Assembly: GCA_946902875.1 (NCBI GenBank)
Contig: OX336351.1
Location: forward strand, 3,035,761-3,099,760
Direction: 5' to 3'
DNA length: 64,000 nucleotides
Source of the DNA: Nematopogon swammerdamellus
Lineage: Eukaryota > Arthropoda > Insecta > Lepidoptera > Adelidae
A program made the position numbers and the translations under genes. The notes beneath the pieces were generated by a model. It saw only the letters and a list, made by a program, of their open reading frames with translations, did no database searches and was not told where the DNA came from. Below are positions 20,071 to 31,679 of this stretch, one piece after another; position 1 is the first letter of the stretch, and each line of letters begins with the position of its first letter.

Positions 20071-21429
20071 ATATATACAGGGTGCCCCCGGACTGGTGTT
20101 GTTCCTTTATGGAGGTTATTCTTTGTAAACGATTTTGTTATTCTTTGTATTCTTGTTACGCTTTGTAACAAACATAATTAGTAAAAAAGAAATAGGGTTC
20201 TAGGTACGCCCGTTGCGGAGATATACATTTTTAAAAATATTAATGTAGTGTAATTCTCTCTAAATCTCTAAATAACTCTTTATAATATTACCCACAGCAC
20301 AGCTACGATTACTCTGATTACCCCGATTGTCGGGGTACAGCTTGTGGTACGTATGCATTGTGCTGAACCTCCCAGCTCCAGTTACTGTTCTTATCACTTT
20401 CGGCATCTGCCTGAACTATTGAAGAACTCCAATACTAAATTAAATAGAAATAACAAAAAGGTTCCAAGCTTTTATTGAACGTACGAGAAAAATATCAGAA
20501 TACAAAAACATTCGTCTCTCGGCCGAGACTCACGCGCAAAAGCAAACGTTTTCTGTTTTTAGAACGTTTTTCAAAATTTCAAAATTATTTTTTATGATTT
20601 AATTGCACTAATGGGCAGTGGTAATCAGTACAATTACTCCCCCACTAAGAGAGCGGACGCTAAGGTAAGCAAGAAAGAAACCTCTAAGAACCAAATGAAG
20701 AAATTTTCGAATAAAAACTTGCTATGCCAACTTCGTGAACGCGTCCAGTGTGCTGTTGCGAACTCTGCATCGGAACGGAGGCAGAGCTGGGGCACAGATC
20801 ACTTAATAGTTACTTCGTAACAGATAAATCACTCCATAGAAAATGTTCCTACCGTCGGGCTTTAATAGCCTACTGCTTCACGTCGCCAATGGCTGCGTGC
20901 GAAAATGTGCCTTAACGATCGAGTGTAAAGTGGTTATTGGTTTCCAGCTGCTCACAGTTGCGTGGGCGAGCGTCTAAATGTATACTTCGCGCGGCTGACG
21001 AATTTCCACTAAAATAGACCGCCGCCGGCGGCCCGTCGGGCGGTAGGTAGTTAGCGCGCGGAAGTATGTACATAGAGTGCGTGAGGCCTGGCTGGGGTTC
21101 CGTAAAACCCGGAAAACCGTGACCCCCACCAGACAGACATCACAGTATGTACCTATTACGTCTGTAACATGTACTTCGACTCGAAAATCGATTCGACTAC
21201 CCTCCATACTCCATACTTAGCTCACTACCAGGTGTTGATTCTGCCTAGATAAATGTTTTCGAAAAAGTTTCTATCACAGACATAAGGTTTGCCGAACAAT
21301 GATTATAATATTCACACCATTCGTCTTCTACGCGAAGATAAATGTGTTTTCTCTAGCCAAAAACATGTTTTATGCTTCTGTGCGCCTAGTACATAAATAT
21401 AATTTTCAGAAGTGTATTACTTATATCAC
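20071..21429. other. Gene-free stretch
   Basis: CAGGGTGCCCCCGGACTGG at 20080 looks like a transposon end, but I found no partner. 20311-20365 is the 3' end of the CTCTCCCCGTGC family (CCCCGATTGTCGGGGTAC). The remainder shows no supported gene; short frames at 20611 and 20974 resemble nothing I know. Confidence 0.5.
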
Positions 21430-21740
21430 GGTACTTAAAAATAATGATCCCACTGCATCTCTCCCCGTGCATGTCGTGAAAGGTGACTAAGGAATAAGGT
21501 CAAGGTGCCGTGCTAAAGGGCGACAAGTTAGCCACTTCTCACCTTGGCACGGTCCTTCCGCCGAGTCATGCAGCAGATGGGTCTTCGTGCCTTAATTGCT
21601 GCTTGATAGTTATCATGTCCTAATAATTTGCTAAACGTGGTGTTTGGCGTTGTCATATAATTGAAAAGAATACTTGCAGCACAAAACCGATTGCTCTTCT
21701 TACCCCGATTGTCGGGATACGGCGTGTAGTATGTATGTAT
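21430..21740 (+). repeat. CTCTCCCCGTGC-family copy, nearly full
   Basis: The copy runs from ACTTAAAAATAATGATCCCA to CCCCGATTGTCGGGATACGG followed by (ATGT)n-like sequence, matching 36350-36680 along its length. A short tandem-repeat tail suggests a LINE-type 3' end. Confidence 0.75.
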
Positions 21741-22330
21741 TGTTTAATGTGTAATTTAATCCATAGGTTAGGTAACCTACGCTTGGACATGTCGAAAATT
21801 CCGCCAGTTCTAAATTCAATGCGAAGAAGAACTGACAAACTTCGCAAGTCACAATGTTTTGTTAGTACCTTATAAGTGCCTATTATATTAAAGTAACTTA
21901 CAATAATTAATCCATACGTACTACCGCTCACAAGAACATTAATATTTACGGCATAAACACATTATACATGTAATAAAATAATTGTATTGAATACAAAACA
22001 GTACAAACAAAATACACACAAGAACACAAAACCTTCGCAGCGAGATAATTAAAATTAACAAATGAAATAAGCGATTAAAATTTAATTGGTTCGTTAATTA
22101 GAGTCCTTCGACTAAATTGAACATCGCCCGATGAAGTGTGTAAGAAATTTTCCACGAACGAAAATTTTCTAAAAGAAAAAACCAATAACAGTGGAAGAAG
22201 GCTTCTTCCTCGACTAGAGTCGTTATATTGGAGATTTCTCTAATGAAATCTGCCATCTCTACTTCAAAGAGATTCACAGATTCATAGTCCAGGAAACGAG
22301 GAAATTCCTTGTATGGGCTCTTCGGACTAA
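21741..22330. other. Unidentified AT-rich sequence
   Basis: No gene or repeat is recognised. A 97-codon frame at 22098-22391 (- strand) partly overlaps the next repeat and has no recognisable features. Confidence 0.4.
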
Positions 22331-22905
22331 TTCCTCTGTCGCTGAAACTTTGCAGTGTGATAGAGTAGTGTTTAAAATATACGTTTGACAAATTATCTAG
22401 GATTTTTGATGTTTGGAAGTTAGGTATTAAAATGAATGAATGCCTAAAAATGAAAATCGCTTATAACTGCTGATGAAAAATTGCTCCGTCCGAAATTCCT
22501 TCGGTATATGATATTATATATTAATAAGAGTATATATTAACATTATCTAGGAAAATTTCGATTTCGAATAGGCAGAAATTTGAAAATATCTATTTTGTAT
22601 CACAACTTCTTCAGAAAAATTGCTCTGTCAATTTTAATTTTTTTATATGTCTTAATTTATTTAAATATATCGCTTTTGACAATTATCTAGGAAATTTTCC
22701 ATATCGATCACACCTTTACAGATTTTCGGCAATAATTCGCTGTGAAAAATTGCTCCGTCCGAAATTCCTTCGGAATATGATATTATATATTAATAAGAGT
22801 ATACATACAACATTATCTAGGAAAATTTCGATTTCGAATAGGCAGAAATTTGAAAATACCTATTTTGTATCACAACTTCTTCAGAAAATTGACCATATAA
22901 ATGCC
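22331..22905 (-). repeat. Dispersed repeat with internal tandem units, - copy
   Basis: Units of about 280 bp repeat the motifs TTGCTCCGTCCGAAATTCC, ACATTATCTAGGAAAATTTC and AATAGGCAGAAATTTGAAAA. The same structure is found in reverse at 31680-32350, ending in the same single-copy stretch (TTTGCAGTGTGATAGAGTAG). Confidence 0.8.
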
Positions 22906-23635
22906 AAAAGGCACCAACCCACAAATTGGTTAAAATGAGTTAAATATACCAATCGAGAGCTAATCAACCCTCTATTTTTTGCAGAAAAGACCCAGGCAGG
23001 CTACTTGGTATATACTAATAGGTTTCTACACATTCGTCCGCCCAATTGAGGTATATCGCAACAGCAGAAAAGAATTATGCTACTTGGTACTAGCTAACTG
23101 GTCAGATTTATTTTTTTGCGTAAAAGATCCAAGCGAGATGGACTTTTTTGTTTTTAATGAAGTACGCTAAAAGTATTTATCAAAACAGAGCCAAGATATC
23201 TGGTACTTTTTGGCATTATATAATAAAAACAAACTGTATATCGCAAAGTGGAACCAATTTATGTGGTTCTTTTTGGCATTTATAATAAAAACAAACGGTA
23301 TATTGCAAAAATGGAATCAATTTATGTGGTTGGTTTGCCTTTGGGGACCTATAGTGAGTCTTATTTCATTGGAAATAAGAGTTCTTTTTCTAAAAATAAA
23401 ATCAAACATGTCTACGTTCTATGAAACAGAACGCCTAATAATAAATAAGTTAAGTTCAGTTCACTACCGCGACGAATGTGTCAGTTCACGACCGCGAAGT
23501 AAAGTAAATTGCTGTTTTCGACGTGGCTCAATGTACCTACTACGTAGTGATCGCGACATATCGTCAGAGTGTAGTTCGACGTCGTCGTCCAAGCAGGTGC
23601 CTACGCCGCGCCGCCTAACGTAACCATTGAAGATA
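22906..23635. other. Sequence with a short tandem repeat
   Basis: At about 23197-23330 a roughly 70-bp unit occurs twice (TTTTTGGCATTTATAATAAA, then ATTTATGTGGTT). The 137-codon frame at 23210-23623 is largely this repeat, and I do not accept it as a gene. Confidence 0.5.
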
Positions 23636-23690
23636 GAATAGAATAGAATAGAATATTTATTTGTATAACATATACAAGTCACAAACTAAC
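23636..23690 (-). repeat. LINE or SINE tail with pentanucleotide repeat
   Basis: On the - strand ACAAATAAAT is followed by (ATTCT)n. Similar signals (AATAAAT then a 5-6 base repeat) occur at 38461-38500 and 51603-51635. They mark 3' ends of different retroposons in - orientation. Confidence 0.6.
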
Positions 23691-23879
23691 ATTCACACAT
23701 TTTAAAATTTTTCTATTTAGAAAATAAAATAATATGAAACATAATAAATGAATCCTATTAAAATTAAAATTATTAATAATAGAAATCCGATATAAAAGTC
23801 ACACGTGCCTCCTGGGTGGTGCCAAATGACCAGCAATCAGCGTGTGGGAGATCTTCGGATCGGCTGGGTTCGCCACCAC

Positions 23880-24343
23880 ACCCCGGGAGAAACAATTACA
23901 CCGACATAACAGTTCGCTGTGTTCCGGTGTACTTCCCGGGGACCCAGTAGCAGGTGGGGTTGGCTGTGGTGAGGAGTAGGCCAGTGATCCCGACGCGGAT
24001 TCGCTGTTCAGAGGTGACGCATCGACACGGTTGACAGGGAGACCCGGTTAAACGGTTATTCCGCTGGCCGCCCGCCGGGTAGTACAGGAGCCCAATCGCG
24101 TCTAACCAACGCGAGAGGCTGCCCCGGTCAACCGGCGCATAATCCCGGAGTGGTCCGTCGTGCCGGTTGGTGACCGGAGTAGGGGTTCCGGCGGCCACTT
24201 CCGGGGGGGACCGGGGGCCTTTCCGTCTTCCGTGTCGGCGCAACACTAACCTGAGTAGTAAGCGATGAAGCTAGGGTCCACGCTTTGCCCGTGAATCACC
24301 ACAGCCACCCTTTCATGCTCTTTCCCTCCCTCTTACAAAAATC
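23880..24343 (+). other. GC-rich sequence before the LINE, possible 5' region
   Basis: This stretch has a higher GC content than its surroundings and directly precedes the LINE coding sequence, so it may be the 5' untranslated or first-ORF region. The reverse-strand frame 23896-24246 resembles no known protein. Confidence 0.35.
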
Positions 24344-25389
24344 ATGGCAGCGAAAAAAAAGGAAAAAAAGGTTCAATCAGCGGTGCACACCCTTACACCA
24401 CTATTTAGCGTTGACTCGACCAACGTGCGGGGGTTGCATACCAATTTGAATGCCGTCCATCACCACCTGGAGACGAAGAAGCCGGCCTTGCTTTTCCTGA
24501 CGGAATCACAAATATATCGACCTGCACTACCCCGGCTACACCCTGGAAGAAGCCTTCCGGTCGCGAGCCGGGGTTTGCTTGTTTGTCAGGGCAGATATTT
24601 GCTGTCGTCGCCTGCGCTGCCTTGAGGACTCCGAGCTATCAGTACTTTGGGTCCACGAGGATCTGGGAACGGCCTCGCGGGTGTACGCCTGTCTGTACAG
24701 GTCGCACTCTGGTGATGCAGAGACAGCTCGGTTATTTTAGTACCTGAGTGGAGCGGCAGACAAAGTCCAAGAGCGGTTCCCTACCGCGGATTTGGTTCTT
24801 CTTGGAGACTTCAATGCCCATCACGAGGCATGGCTAGGCTCCAGGAGAACTGACTTTGCGGGGAGAGCCGCCTACGACTTCGCCCTGACGCATGACCTGT
24901 CTCAACTCACCAACCAACCAGCCCACCAGGCTGCCAGATATAGACGGTCATGAACCCTCTCTGCTGGATCTTCTGCTGACAACGAACCCCACTGGATATA
25001 AGGTCGCAGTGAGAGCCCCGCTGGGTTCCTCTGATCATTGTTTAGTGTGGTCCACGGTGCCATCTTCGCCTCCTCAGTCCCGTACTGGAGGAACGCGTCG
25101 AATTTGGCACTACGCGTCAGCAGATTGGGATGGGATGCGAGAACACTTCGCATCCTACCCTTGGAGAGAGATCTGCTTCAGTTCGGGCGATCCGTCGCAA
25201 TGCGCTAATACCGTTGCCGAGGTGGTTCTGGGGGCAATGGAAATGTTTATTCGCAGCGCCTCTGTCTACCTCGGTGGTAAAAGCCAACCATGGTACAGCC
25301 GCGACTGTGCTGATGCTGTCGCAGCTAAATGCGCAGCTTATCGGGCATGGTCGCGCGCTCGTGCCGGACGTGATCCGAACGCATCCTAA
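24344..25389 (+). pseudogene. LINE endonuclease domain, frameshifted
   Basis: The N-terminal part (to about 24560) shows TNVRGLHTNLNAVHHHLE and LLFLTESQI, the first motifs of apurinic-type LINE endonucleases. After a frameshift the domain continues with DLVLLGDFNAHHEAWLG (near 24790-24840) and ends with SLLDLLLTTNP and GSSDHCLV (to about 25050), the catalytic Asp-His pair. The linker to the RT follows and is stopped by TAA at 25387-25389, where the second copy (29484-30200) has a GAA codon. Confidence 0.88.
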
Positions 25390-27659
25390 CTGAAGAAGGA
25401 ATACAACCGCCTCTCCAGATCCTGCAAAAAGGTTATTGCCAGGGCCAAATTTGACCACATCGGCAGAATCGGCGATAGACTGAACCAGCACCCAACTGGG
25501 AGCCGTGAGTTCTGGTCTCTCGCTAAATATGTCGAGTCAAATTTCTGCCGCTCCTCTCTTCCACCTCTGCAGTGTCCTGGAGGCTCACTTGTCCACTCCG
25601 CAAAGAAGAAAGCCGACTTACTGGTATCTCTCTTTGCGGGGAACTCCAACCTGGACGATGGGGGTGCCACTCCCCCATCCATACCTAGGTGTGAGAACTC
25701 CATGTCGGAAGTGCAGTTTCGACAACGGACTGTACGGGCGGAACTTCTCTCCCTAGACGTAAGGAAGGCGAGTGGGCCGGATAGGATTCCTGCATTGGTG
25801 TTAAAAAGGTGTGCTCCCGAGCTGGCCCCAGTGCTGACGCGCCTATTCCGTCTCTCCTACTCCAATTGCCGTGTGCCGGCGGCCTGGAAATCTGCGTTTT
25901 TGCAAGCGGTCCCTAAAAAGGGTGACCGCTCAAACCCGTCAAACTACCGACCTATAGCGATTACCTCCCTTTTCTGTAAGGTGATGGAGCGCATTATCAA
26001 TACGCAGCTCATGAAGTACCTGGAGACGAATGACCTCATCAGCGATCGGCAATACGGCTTCCGGCCAAAACGATCTGCTGGTGATCTCCTAGCGTACGTC
26101 ACTCACCTTTGGGGGGAATCGCTTGACGGTCATGGTGAATTGATGCTACCTATTTTAATTTTGAATTTTAATTTATTTTAATTTATTTTAATTTTATTTT
26201 TATTTTATATTTTTTTATATTGACATAATTGAATTTTTAACCTTTAACAATTCTATTGATGCGAAGTATTTTAATTTAGCTCTAGTTTTAATTGCCTTTC
26301 ATGCACAAAACAGTTTTTTTTTCTCTGTATTCTTATAATTTTTAGTTATGTACCTATATTATTGCTAATTATTAGTCCCTTACCATGGCTAGACCCAGAC
26401 AGTTTCAATTGTAAATTTGGTAAACTAAAATGTGACGAACTCAAGTGTACCGATGGTACCTAAGATGGAAATGAATAAATGAAAAATGAAATGAAAAATA
26501 CTTGGCAATTGGCCTTGATATTGCCAAGGCATTTGATCGGCTTTGGCACAAGTCGCTCTTGGGCAAATTGCCGGCTTACGGACTTCCTTTTGGCCTCTGT
26601 GACTGGGTCGCCGACTTCCTACATGGGCGTAGCATTCAGGTCCTAGTGGACGGTTGCTCGTCGGACGCCATGTCAGTGAACGCCGGCGTACCACAAGGAT
26701 CTGTGTTGTCACCCACGCTGTTTCTTCTGCATATCAATGATATGCTGTCTCTGGGCAACATACATTGTTATGCGGATGACAGTACGGCACACGGATCCTA
26801 CACCAGTCACCCTTCAGCCAGTCGGGATATTGTGGATGAGAAGAGGCGAAGACTTGTGTCTGAGCTCGAACACACACTCGGCTCTATTTCCGAATGGGGC
26901 CGTAGCAATTTGGTCGAGTTCAACGCTTCCAAGACACAAGTTTGCGCGTTAAGTGCGAAGAGAGCGGCGTTCACACCGGCTCCTTCATTCCAAGGCACGT
27001 CGCTTAAATTAAGCGAACACCTCGGGGTCCTCGGAGTCGAACTGTCGCACGACTTGAACTTTCGTCGCCATATCGAGGGGAAGGCCAAGCTGGCTTCTAA
27101 AAAGCTGGGCGTACTCAATAAGGTGCGACGGTACTTCACGCCGGACCAAAGGCTGCTTTTGTATAAATCGCAGATCAGGTCCTGCTTGGAGTACTGCTCG
27201 CACCTGTGGGATGGCTCTGCCAAATACCAGCTTGCGCCTCTGGACTCGATCCAGCGTCGAGCCGTGCGACTAGTGGGTGACCCCGCAGTGTCCCGCGATC
27301 TAAAACCACTGCAACACCGTAGGGATGTCGGCTCCCTAAGTGTGTTCTATCGCTTATTCCATGGGGAGTACTCGGAGGAGCTGTTTAACGCAATCCCGCC
27401 GTCCCCTTTCCATCTCCGCACCACATGAACTGGGCAGGGATTGCATCCCTATACGCTGGACTTACCGCGGATGCGTACTAATCGATTCTGCAGATCATTC
27501 CTCTACAGAACCGGTAAACTCTGGAATGCTCTCCCTGCTCATATATTTCCCCCCAAGTACAGTCTCGGGTCCTTAAAGAGGGGCGTGAATGGGCACCTGT
27601 CAGGCCGGCATGGCATTCGCAACCCCCGCATACGACCGAATGTCCATGGGCGTCGTTAG
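25390..27659 (+). pseudogene. LINE reverse transcriptase and C-terminal region, interrupted
   Basis: RT motifs appear in order: RKASGPDRIPALVLKRC (about 25770), NYRPIAITSLFCKVMERI (about 25940), QYGFRPKRSAGDLL (about 26050), then an insertion at about 26143-26500, then GLDIAKAFDRLWH (about 26515), AGVPQGSVLSPTLFLLHIND (about 26690) and the catalytic YADD (about 26770). A C-terminal region follows with LDSIQRRAVRLVG and the CRSFLYRTGKLWNALPAHIF pattern (27490-27545). A stop at 27426-27428 splits the C-terminus. Confidence 0.9.
26143..26500 (+). mobile_element. Insertion inside the LINE reverse transcriptase
   Basis: About 350 bp of AT-rich sequence separates the GESLDGHGE-coding stretch from the GLDIAKAFDR-coding stretch, which are adjacent in related elements. 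Its right end, with GAATAAATGAAAAATGAAAT, looks like a retroposon tail. I could not define a clean target duplication. Confidence 0.7.
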
Positions 27660-27720
27660 ACACCTTATGGGTGGCTCGGCGCCATATGTCGCGCTTTCAA
27701 TAAAAAAAAAATAAAAAAAA

Positions 27721-28157
27721 AACGTTCCTCCATTCTCTTCGCCTCAAGACTCTACCTGCAGCGGTCTTCATGCAAGAAGCACACAGCGCCTCCTGGCGGA
27801 AAGGAGAAGAGTCCGGTTGCCTAGGCGACGGACTGTTGTGATCTGACACGTCCGAAAATACAAGCGGGAGCGGGCGGTTTTGTTCAAACATTTTGCTCTG
27901 GAAAAGATAAAATCCACCCTGATCGAGCGCGGCGCGGGCTCTCAGGGCTTGTTGCGACCTAATACGGCATAAGTATAGTGAGTGTAGTTTCCGAAGTGTG
28001 TGCGTAGCTGGGCCCAGCAGATCCTCGGACACCGGGACGTTTCCGTGCCGATCGACGACCACCACCTGAAGGACCGAGCTATCGAAGGTGCGGCTGCGGG
28101 CGGAGACATCAACATCCAGGTAGGAGGTACCACACCACCACACACTTTGCGCTACAC
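27721..28157 (+). other. Unidentified sequence upstream of the minisatellite
   Basis: A frame from 28000 reads MRSWAQQILGHRDVSVPIDD and reaches a GTAGGA that could be a splice donor at 28120. Upstream, GTTGCCTAGGCGAC at 27816-27829 is an X-box-like palindrome. I do not recognise a family. It could be a piece of an unknown gene or of a retroelement. Confidence 0.35.
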
Positions 28158-28935
28158 CTCGAAGCTAGTCCGACGAATCCCGACGCTGCTCAGAAGGAGT
28201 CCAACATTTCCCTGTGTTCCCCCGACGCCATCCAGACGCAGTCCGACATCTATGTGAGCTCGGAAGCTAGTCCGACGAATCCCGAAGCTGCTCAGAAGGA
28301 GTCCAACATTGCCCTGCGTTCCCACGACGCCATTCAGACGGAGTCCGACATCTAAGTGAGCTCGGAAGCTAGTCCGACGAATCCCGACGCTGCTAAGAAA
28401 GAGCCCGACACTGCCCTGGGGTTCCCCGACACAATACAGACGGAGCCCGACATCCAAGTAAGCCTCAAAGCTAGTCCGACGAATCCCGACGCTGCTCAGA
28501 AGGAGTCCGACACTGCCCTGCGTTCCCCCGACGCCACCCAGACGCAGTCCGACATCTAAGCGAGCTCTGAAACCAGTCCGACGAATCCCGACGCTGCTCA
28601 GAAGGAGTCCGACACTGCCCTGCGTTCCCCCGACGCCATCCAGACGCAGTCCGACATCTAAGCGAGCTCCGAAACCAGCCCGACGAATCCCGACGCGGCT
28701 CAGAAGGAGTCCGACACTGCCCCTGCGTTCCCCCGACGCCATCCAGACGCGGTCTGACATCTAAGCGAGCCTCGAAGCCAGTCCGACGAATCCCGACGCA
28801 GCTCGGAAGGAGCCCGACACTGCCCAACGTCCCCCGACGCCATCCCGATGGAGCCCGATACTGCCCTGCGTTCCCCGACGCCATCCAGACGGAGCCCGAC
28901 ACCTAAGCGAATTTCCGAAGTCAGCCAGACGGATC
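28158..28935. repeat. Minisatellite of 102-bp units
   Basis: About seven and a half units start with GAAGCTAGTCCGACGAATCC at 28161, 28263, 28365, 28466, 28569, 28671, 28774 and 28916. Spacing is 102 bp (34 codons) except the last, which is enlarged by an internal duplication. The unit is open in one + frame except for a TAA near its end in most units (CAA in the unit at 28450), and open for 202 codons on the - strand. Confidence 0.9.
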
Positions 28936-29204
28936 CAGACGCTACGCCAAACTAATCCTATCACGAAGCGCAAAATAAGATCTGAACTGACTGATAGATA
29001 ACAGTAGACAACACCCGTCGCCGCCGCGTAAACCAGCCTCGGGGAAACTTGTAAAAGTCCCAATCGTCTCTTATTTACCCTATTTCACCCCTTATGAAAC
29101 TATCAAACCCAGAATATGAGTACCGCTGCGATGACGGCGTGATACTGCATGTGCACAGTCGCACCCCCACCCAACTACAGTCCACCCACTAACACCACGG
29201 GGTG
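28936..29204 (+). other. Unidentified sequence after the minisatellite
   Basis: A short + frame near 29095-29190 reads NPEYEYRCDDGVILHVHSR. I do not recognise a family. It may belong with 27721-28157 as a broken gene or retroelement part. Confidence 0.3.
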
Positions 29205-30790
29205 AGAACGACTGTTGCGTACAGCGGCCCCATTCGGAAATAGACCGAAGCGTTTGTTTGAGATCAGACACAAGTCTTCGCCTCTTCATCCACAACATCC
29301 CGTCTGACTGAAGGGTCACTGGTATAGGATCCATGTGCTGTACTGTCATCCGCATAACAATTTATGTTGCCGAGTGGCAGCATGTCATTGATATGCAGAA
29401 GAAACAGTGTTGGTGACAAGACAACACAGATCCCTGCGGTACGCCGGCATTCACTGACAGGGCGTCCGAAGAGCAACCGTCCACTAGGACCTGAATGCTA
29501 CGCCCATGTAGGAAGTCGGCGACCCAGTCGCAGAGGCCAGAAGGAAGTCCGTACGACGGAAGCTAGCCCAGAAGCGATTTGTGCCAAACCCATTCGAATG
29601 CCTTGGCAATATCGAGACCAATTCACACCGTTTCAGCACCAATGCAGGAATCATATCCGGCCCACTCGCCTTCCTGGTGTCTAGGGAGATAAGCTCCGCC
29701 CGCACAGTTCGTTGTCGGAACTGTACTTCCGGCATGGAGTTCTCACACCTAGTTATGGATGGGGGGATGGCACCCCATCGTCCAGGGTGGAGTTCTACGC
29801 AAAGAGAGCATTTACATTTGCGGAGTGGGCAAGTGAGCCCCCAGGACACTGTAGAGGTGGAAGGGAGGAGCGGTAGAAAATCGATACGACAGATTTTGTC
29901 GAGAGACCAAAACTCACGGCTCCCAGTTGGGTGCTGGTTCAGCCTATCACCAACTCTGCCGATATGCTCGAATTTGGCCCTGACGATAGCCCTCTTGCAG
30001 GATCTGGAGAGGCGGTTGTATTCTTTCTTCAGTTCGGATACATTAGGATCGCGTCTGGTACGAGCGCACGACCATGCACGATAAGCTGCGCCATTAGCTG
30101 CGACAGCTTCACCACATTCGCGGCTGTACCAGGCCTGGCTTTTACCACCGAGGCGCACGAGGGCGCTGGGAATGAACATCTCCATTCCCCCCAGAACCAC
30201 CTCGGCTACGGCATTGGCGCATTCTGCCGGAATGCGCCAATCCCGTAGCCAAGGTGTAGATCATCCGAGGTGTAGATCATCCGAACTGAAGCATAGCTCT
30301 CTCCATGGGTAGGATGTGATGTATTCTCGCATCCCGTCCCAATCCGCTGACACGTAGTGCCAAATTGGACGCATTCCTCCAGTACGAGACTAAGGAGGCA
30401 AAAATGGCACCGTGGACCCCACTAAACAGTGGTCAGAGAAGCCAAGAGGAGTGCTCACTGTGACTTTGTATCCAGCAGGGTTCGTCGTCAGCAGAAGATC
30501 CAGCAGAGAGGGTGCATGACCGTCCATGTCTGGCACTTTGGTAGGTTGGTCTATCAGTTGAGGCAAGTCATGCGTCAGGGCGAAGTCGTAGACGGCTCTC
30601 CCCTCGAAGTCAGTTCTCCCGGAGCCCAGCCACTCCTCGTGATGGGCATTAAAATCCCCAAGCAGAACCATATCCGCGGATATATATATATATAGGGAAA
30701 CTACATGCACTTCATCTGCCGCTCTACTCAAGTGCTCGAACAATCGAGCTGTCCCCGCGTCGTCTGAGTGCGACCTGTAGATACTTACAG
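29205..30790 (-). pseudogene. Second LINE copy, 5'-truncated and internally deleted
   Basis: On the - strand the endonuclease end (GDFNAHHEEWLGS, SLLDLLLTTNP, GFSDHCLVGS; 30780-30420), the linker (30200-29900), the first RT motifs (RKASGPDMIPALVLKRC, about 29670) and the YADD region (29430-29330) are recognisable and close to the copy at 24344-27720. A deletion between about 29660 and 29590 removes RT motifs, and (TA)n interrupts the endonuclease at 30680. It stops before the C-terminus at about 29205. Confidence 0.88.
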
Positions 30791-30984
30791 GCGGACACAC
30801 GCGACTCCGTCCCCAAGTGAACCGATTGTGATGATTCTTTTTTTATTTGAAAGCTGGTGCTTTCCGCGTGGTCCCATTTCAATTTCATCAAGATCGGATT
30901 GGAAAGCGAGGCGGATTCGCGAAGCCAAAAGCCGAGCGATTCCGCTGAGTACATTAATAGCAAAAAATTACTAAAAAAACTGAA

Positions 30985-31172
30985 ATAAAAAACTATTAAA
31001 AAAAATATAAAAACCGCCTTCAAAAATGTATGAAATAAAAAAAATCGAACCCTAGAGTTGAAGGCGGTGCAAGCAAAAATAACCGACCGCCTTCAACTCT
31101 AGGGTTCGATTTTTTTTTATTTCATACATTTTTGAAGGCGGTTTTTAATTTTTTAAATAGTTTTTTTACAAA
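30985..31172. mobile_element. Foldback repeat with 70-85 bp arms
   Basis: The left arm contains CCGCCTTCAAAAATGTATG and CCTAGAGTTGAAGGCGGT. The right arm is its near-exact reverse complement, with about 16 bases between. The preceding 30800-30980 contains GGTCCCATTTCAATTTCATC, a dispersed lepidopteran sequence that may be part of the same element. Confidence 0.75.
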
Positions 31173-31679
31173 AATGTATACACTTTATTTACATACAGAC
31201 TGTACGTGCATGAAATATGTTTAATAAGTTATTTCGACATACTGTCATACAAATTAAATTACAGAACGAAAGTTAAATTTTAAAAGTTCCTAATACTATA
31301 TAGATAGGCCCTACATTTTCGTTCCATAGGCGGCAGGACGGCGCGGCGGAGCGGCGTTGTAGTGGGACGACAGAGGTGGCGGGCGGAATAGCGAGCCGCG
31401 AGCATCGACGACGCTCGCGTGTCGTCTCGTCGGTCGCGGTGCGGGACGATGAGCTGCTGGCGCGCGGGCGGGCGGGCTTATTCTTCCCCACTCCCCGCAG
31501 CCCTCCCGCACCCCGAGTTCAGTGTAGTGCGAGCGCGCGCTTTTTAAACGTTGTTTTATTATATTGCGATACTCGAAACTACTCGAAAGTTCATGTTTAA
31601 TGGAGAAATTTTATTGGATAATATACAATTATATTATATTTTGATGTTCTGTGTCTAATAAGTTAATAAAAACAGACGA
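31173..31679. other. GC-rich island without a supported gene
   Basis: 31330-31530 is strongly GC- and CpG-rich in an AT-rich setting. Short frames on both strands are rich in Arg, Ala and Pro and look like composition effects. A promoter island or first exon is possible but not shown. Confidence 0.35.

Larger units (their letters stand above)
24344..27720 (+). mobile_element. Decayed LINE retrotransposon (jockey/CR1-like)
   Basis: This is a non-LTR retrotransposon with an apurinic-type endonuclease and a reverse transcriptase, a 3' untranslated region with GGCTCGGCGCCATATGTCGC, and an A-rich tail near 27703. At least one frameshift (about 24600), a stop at 25387, an insertion (about 26143-26500) and a stop at 27426 disable it. 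The 3' ends at 18936, 19922, 35070, 38190, 40190, 51146 and 61430 belong to the same family. The RT and C-terminal motif pattern points to the jockey/CR1 group; the exact clade is not settled. Confidence 0.92.

Noticed and set aside
20611..20820. Short Lys/Ser-rich frame
   Set aside because: It has no similarity I recognise and no supporting promoter or splice signals.
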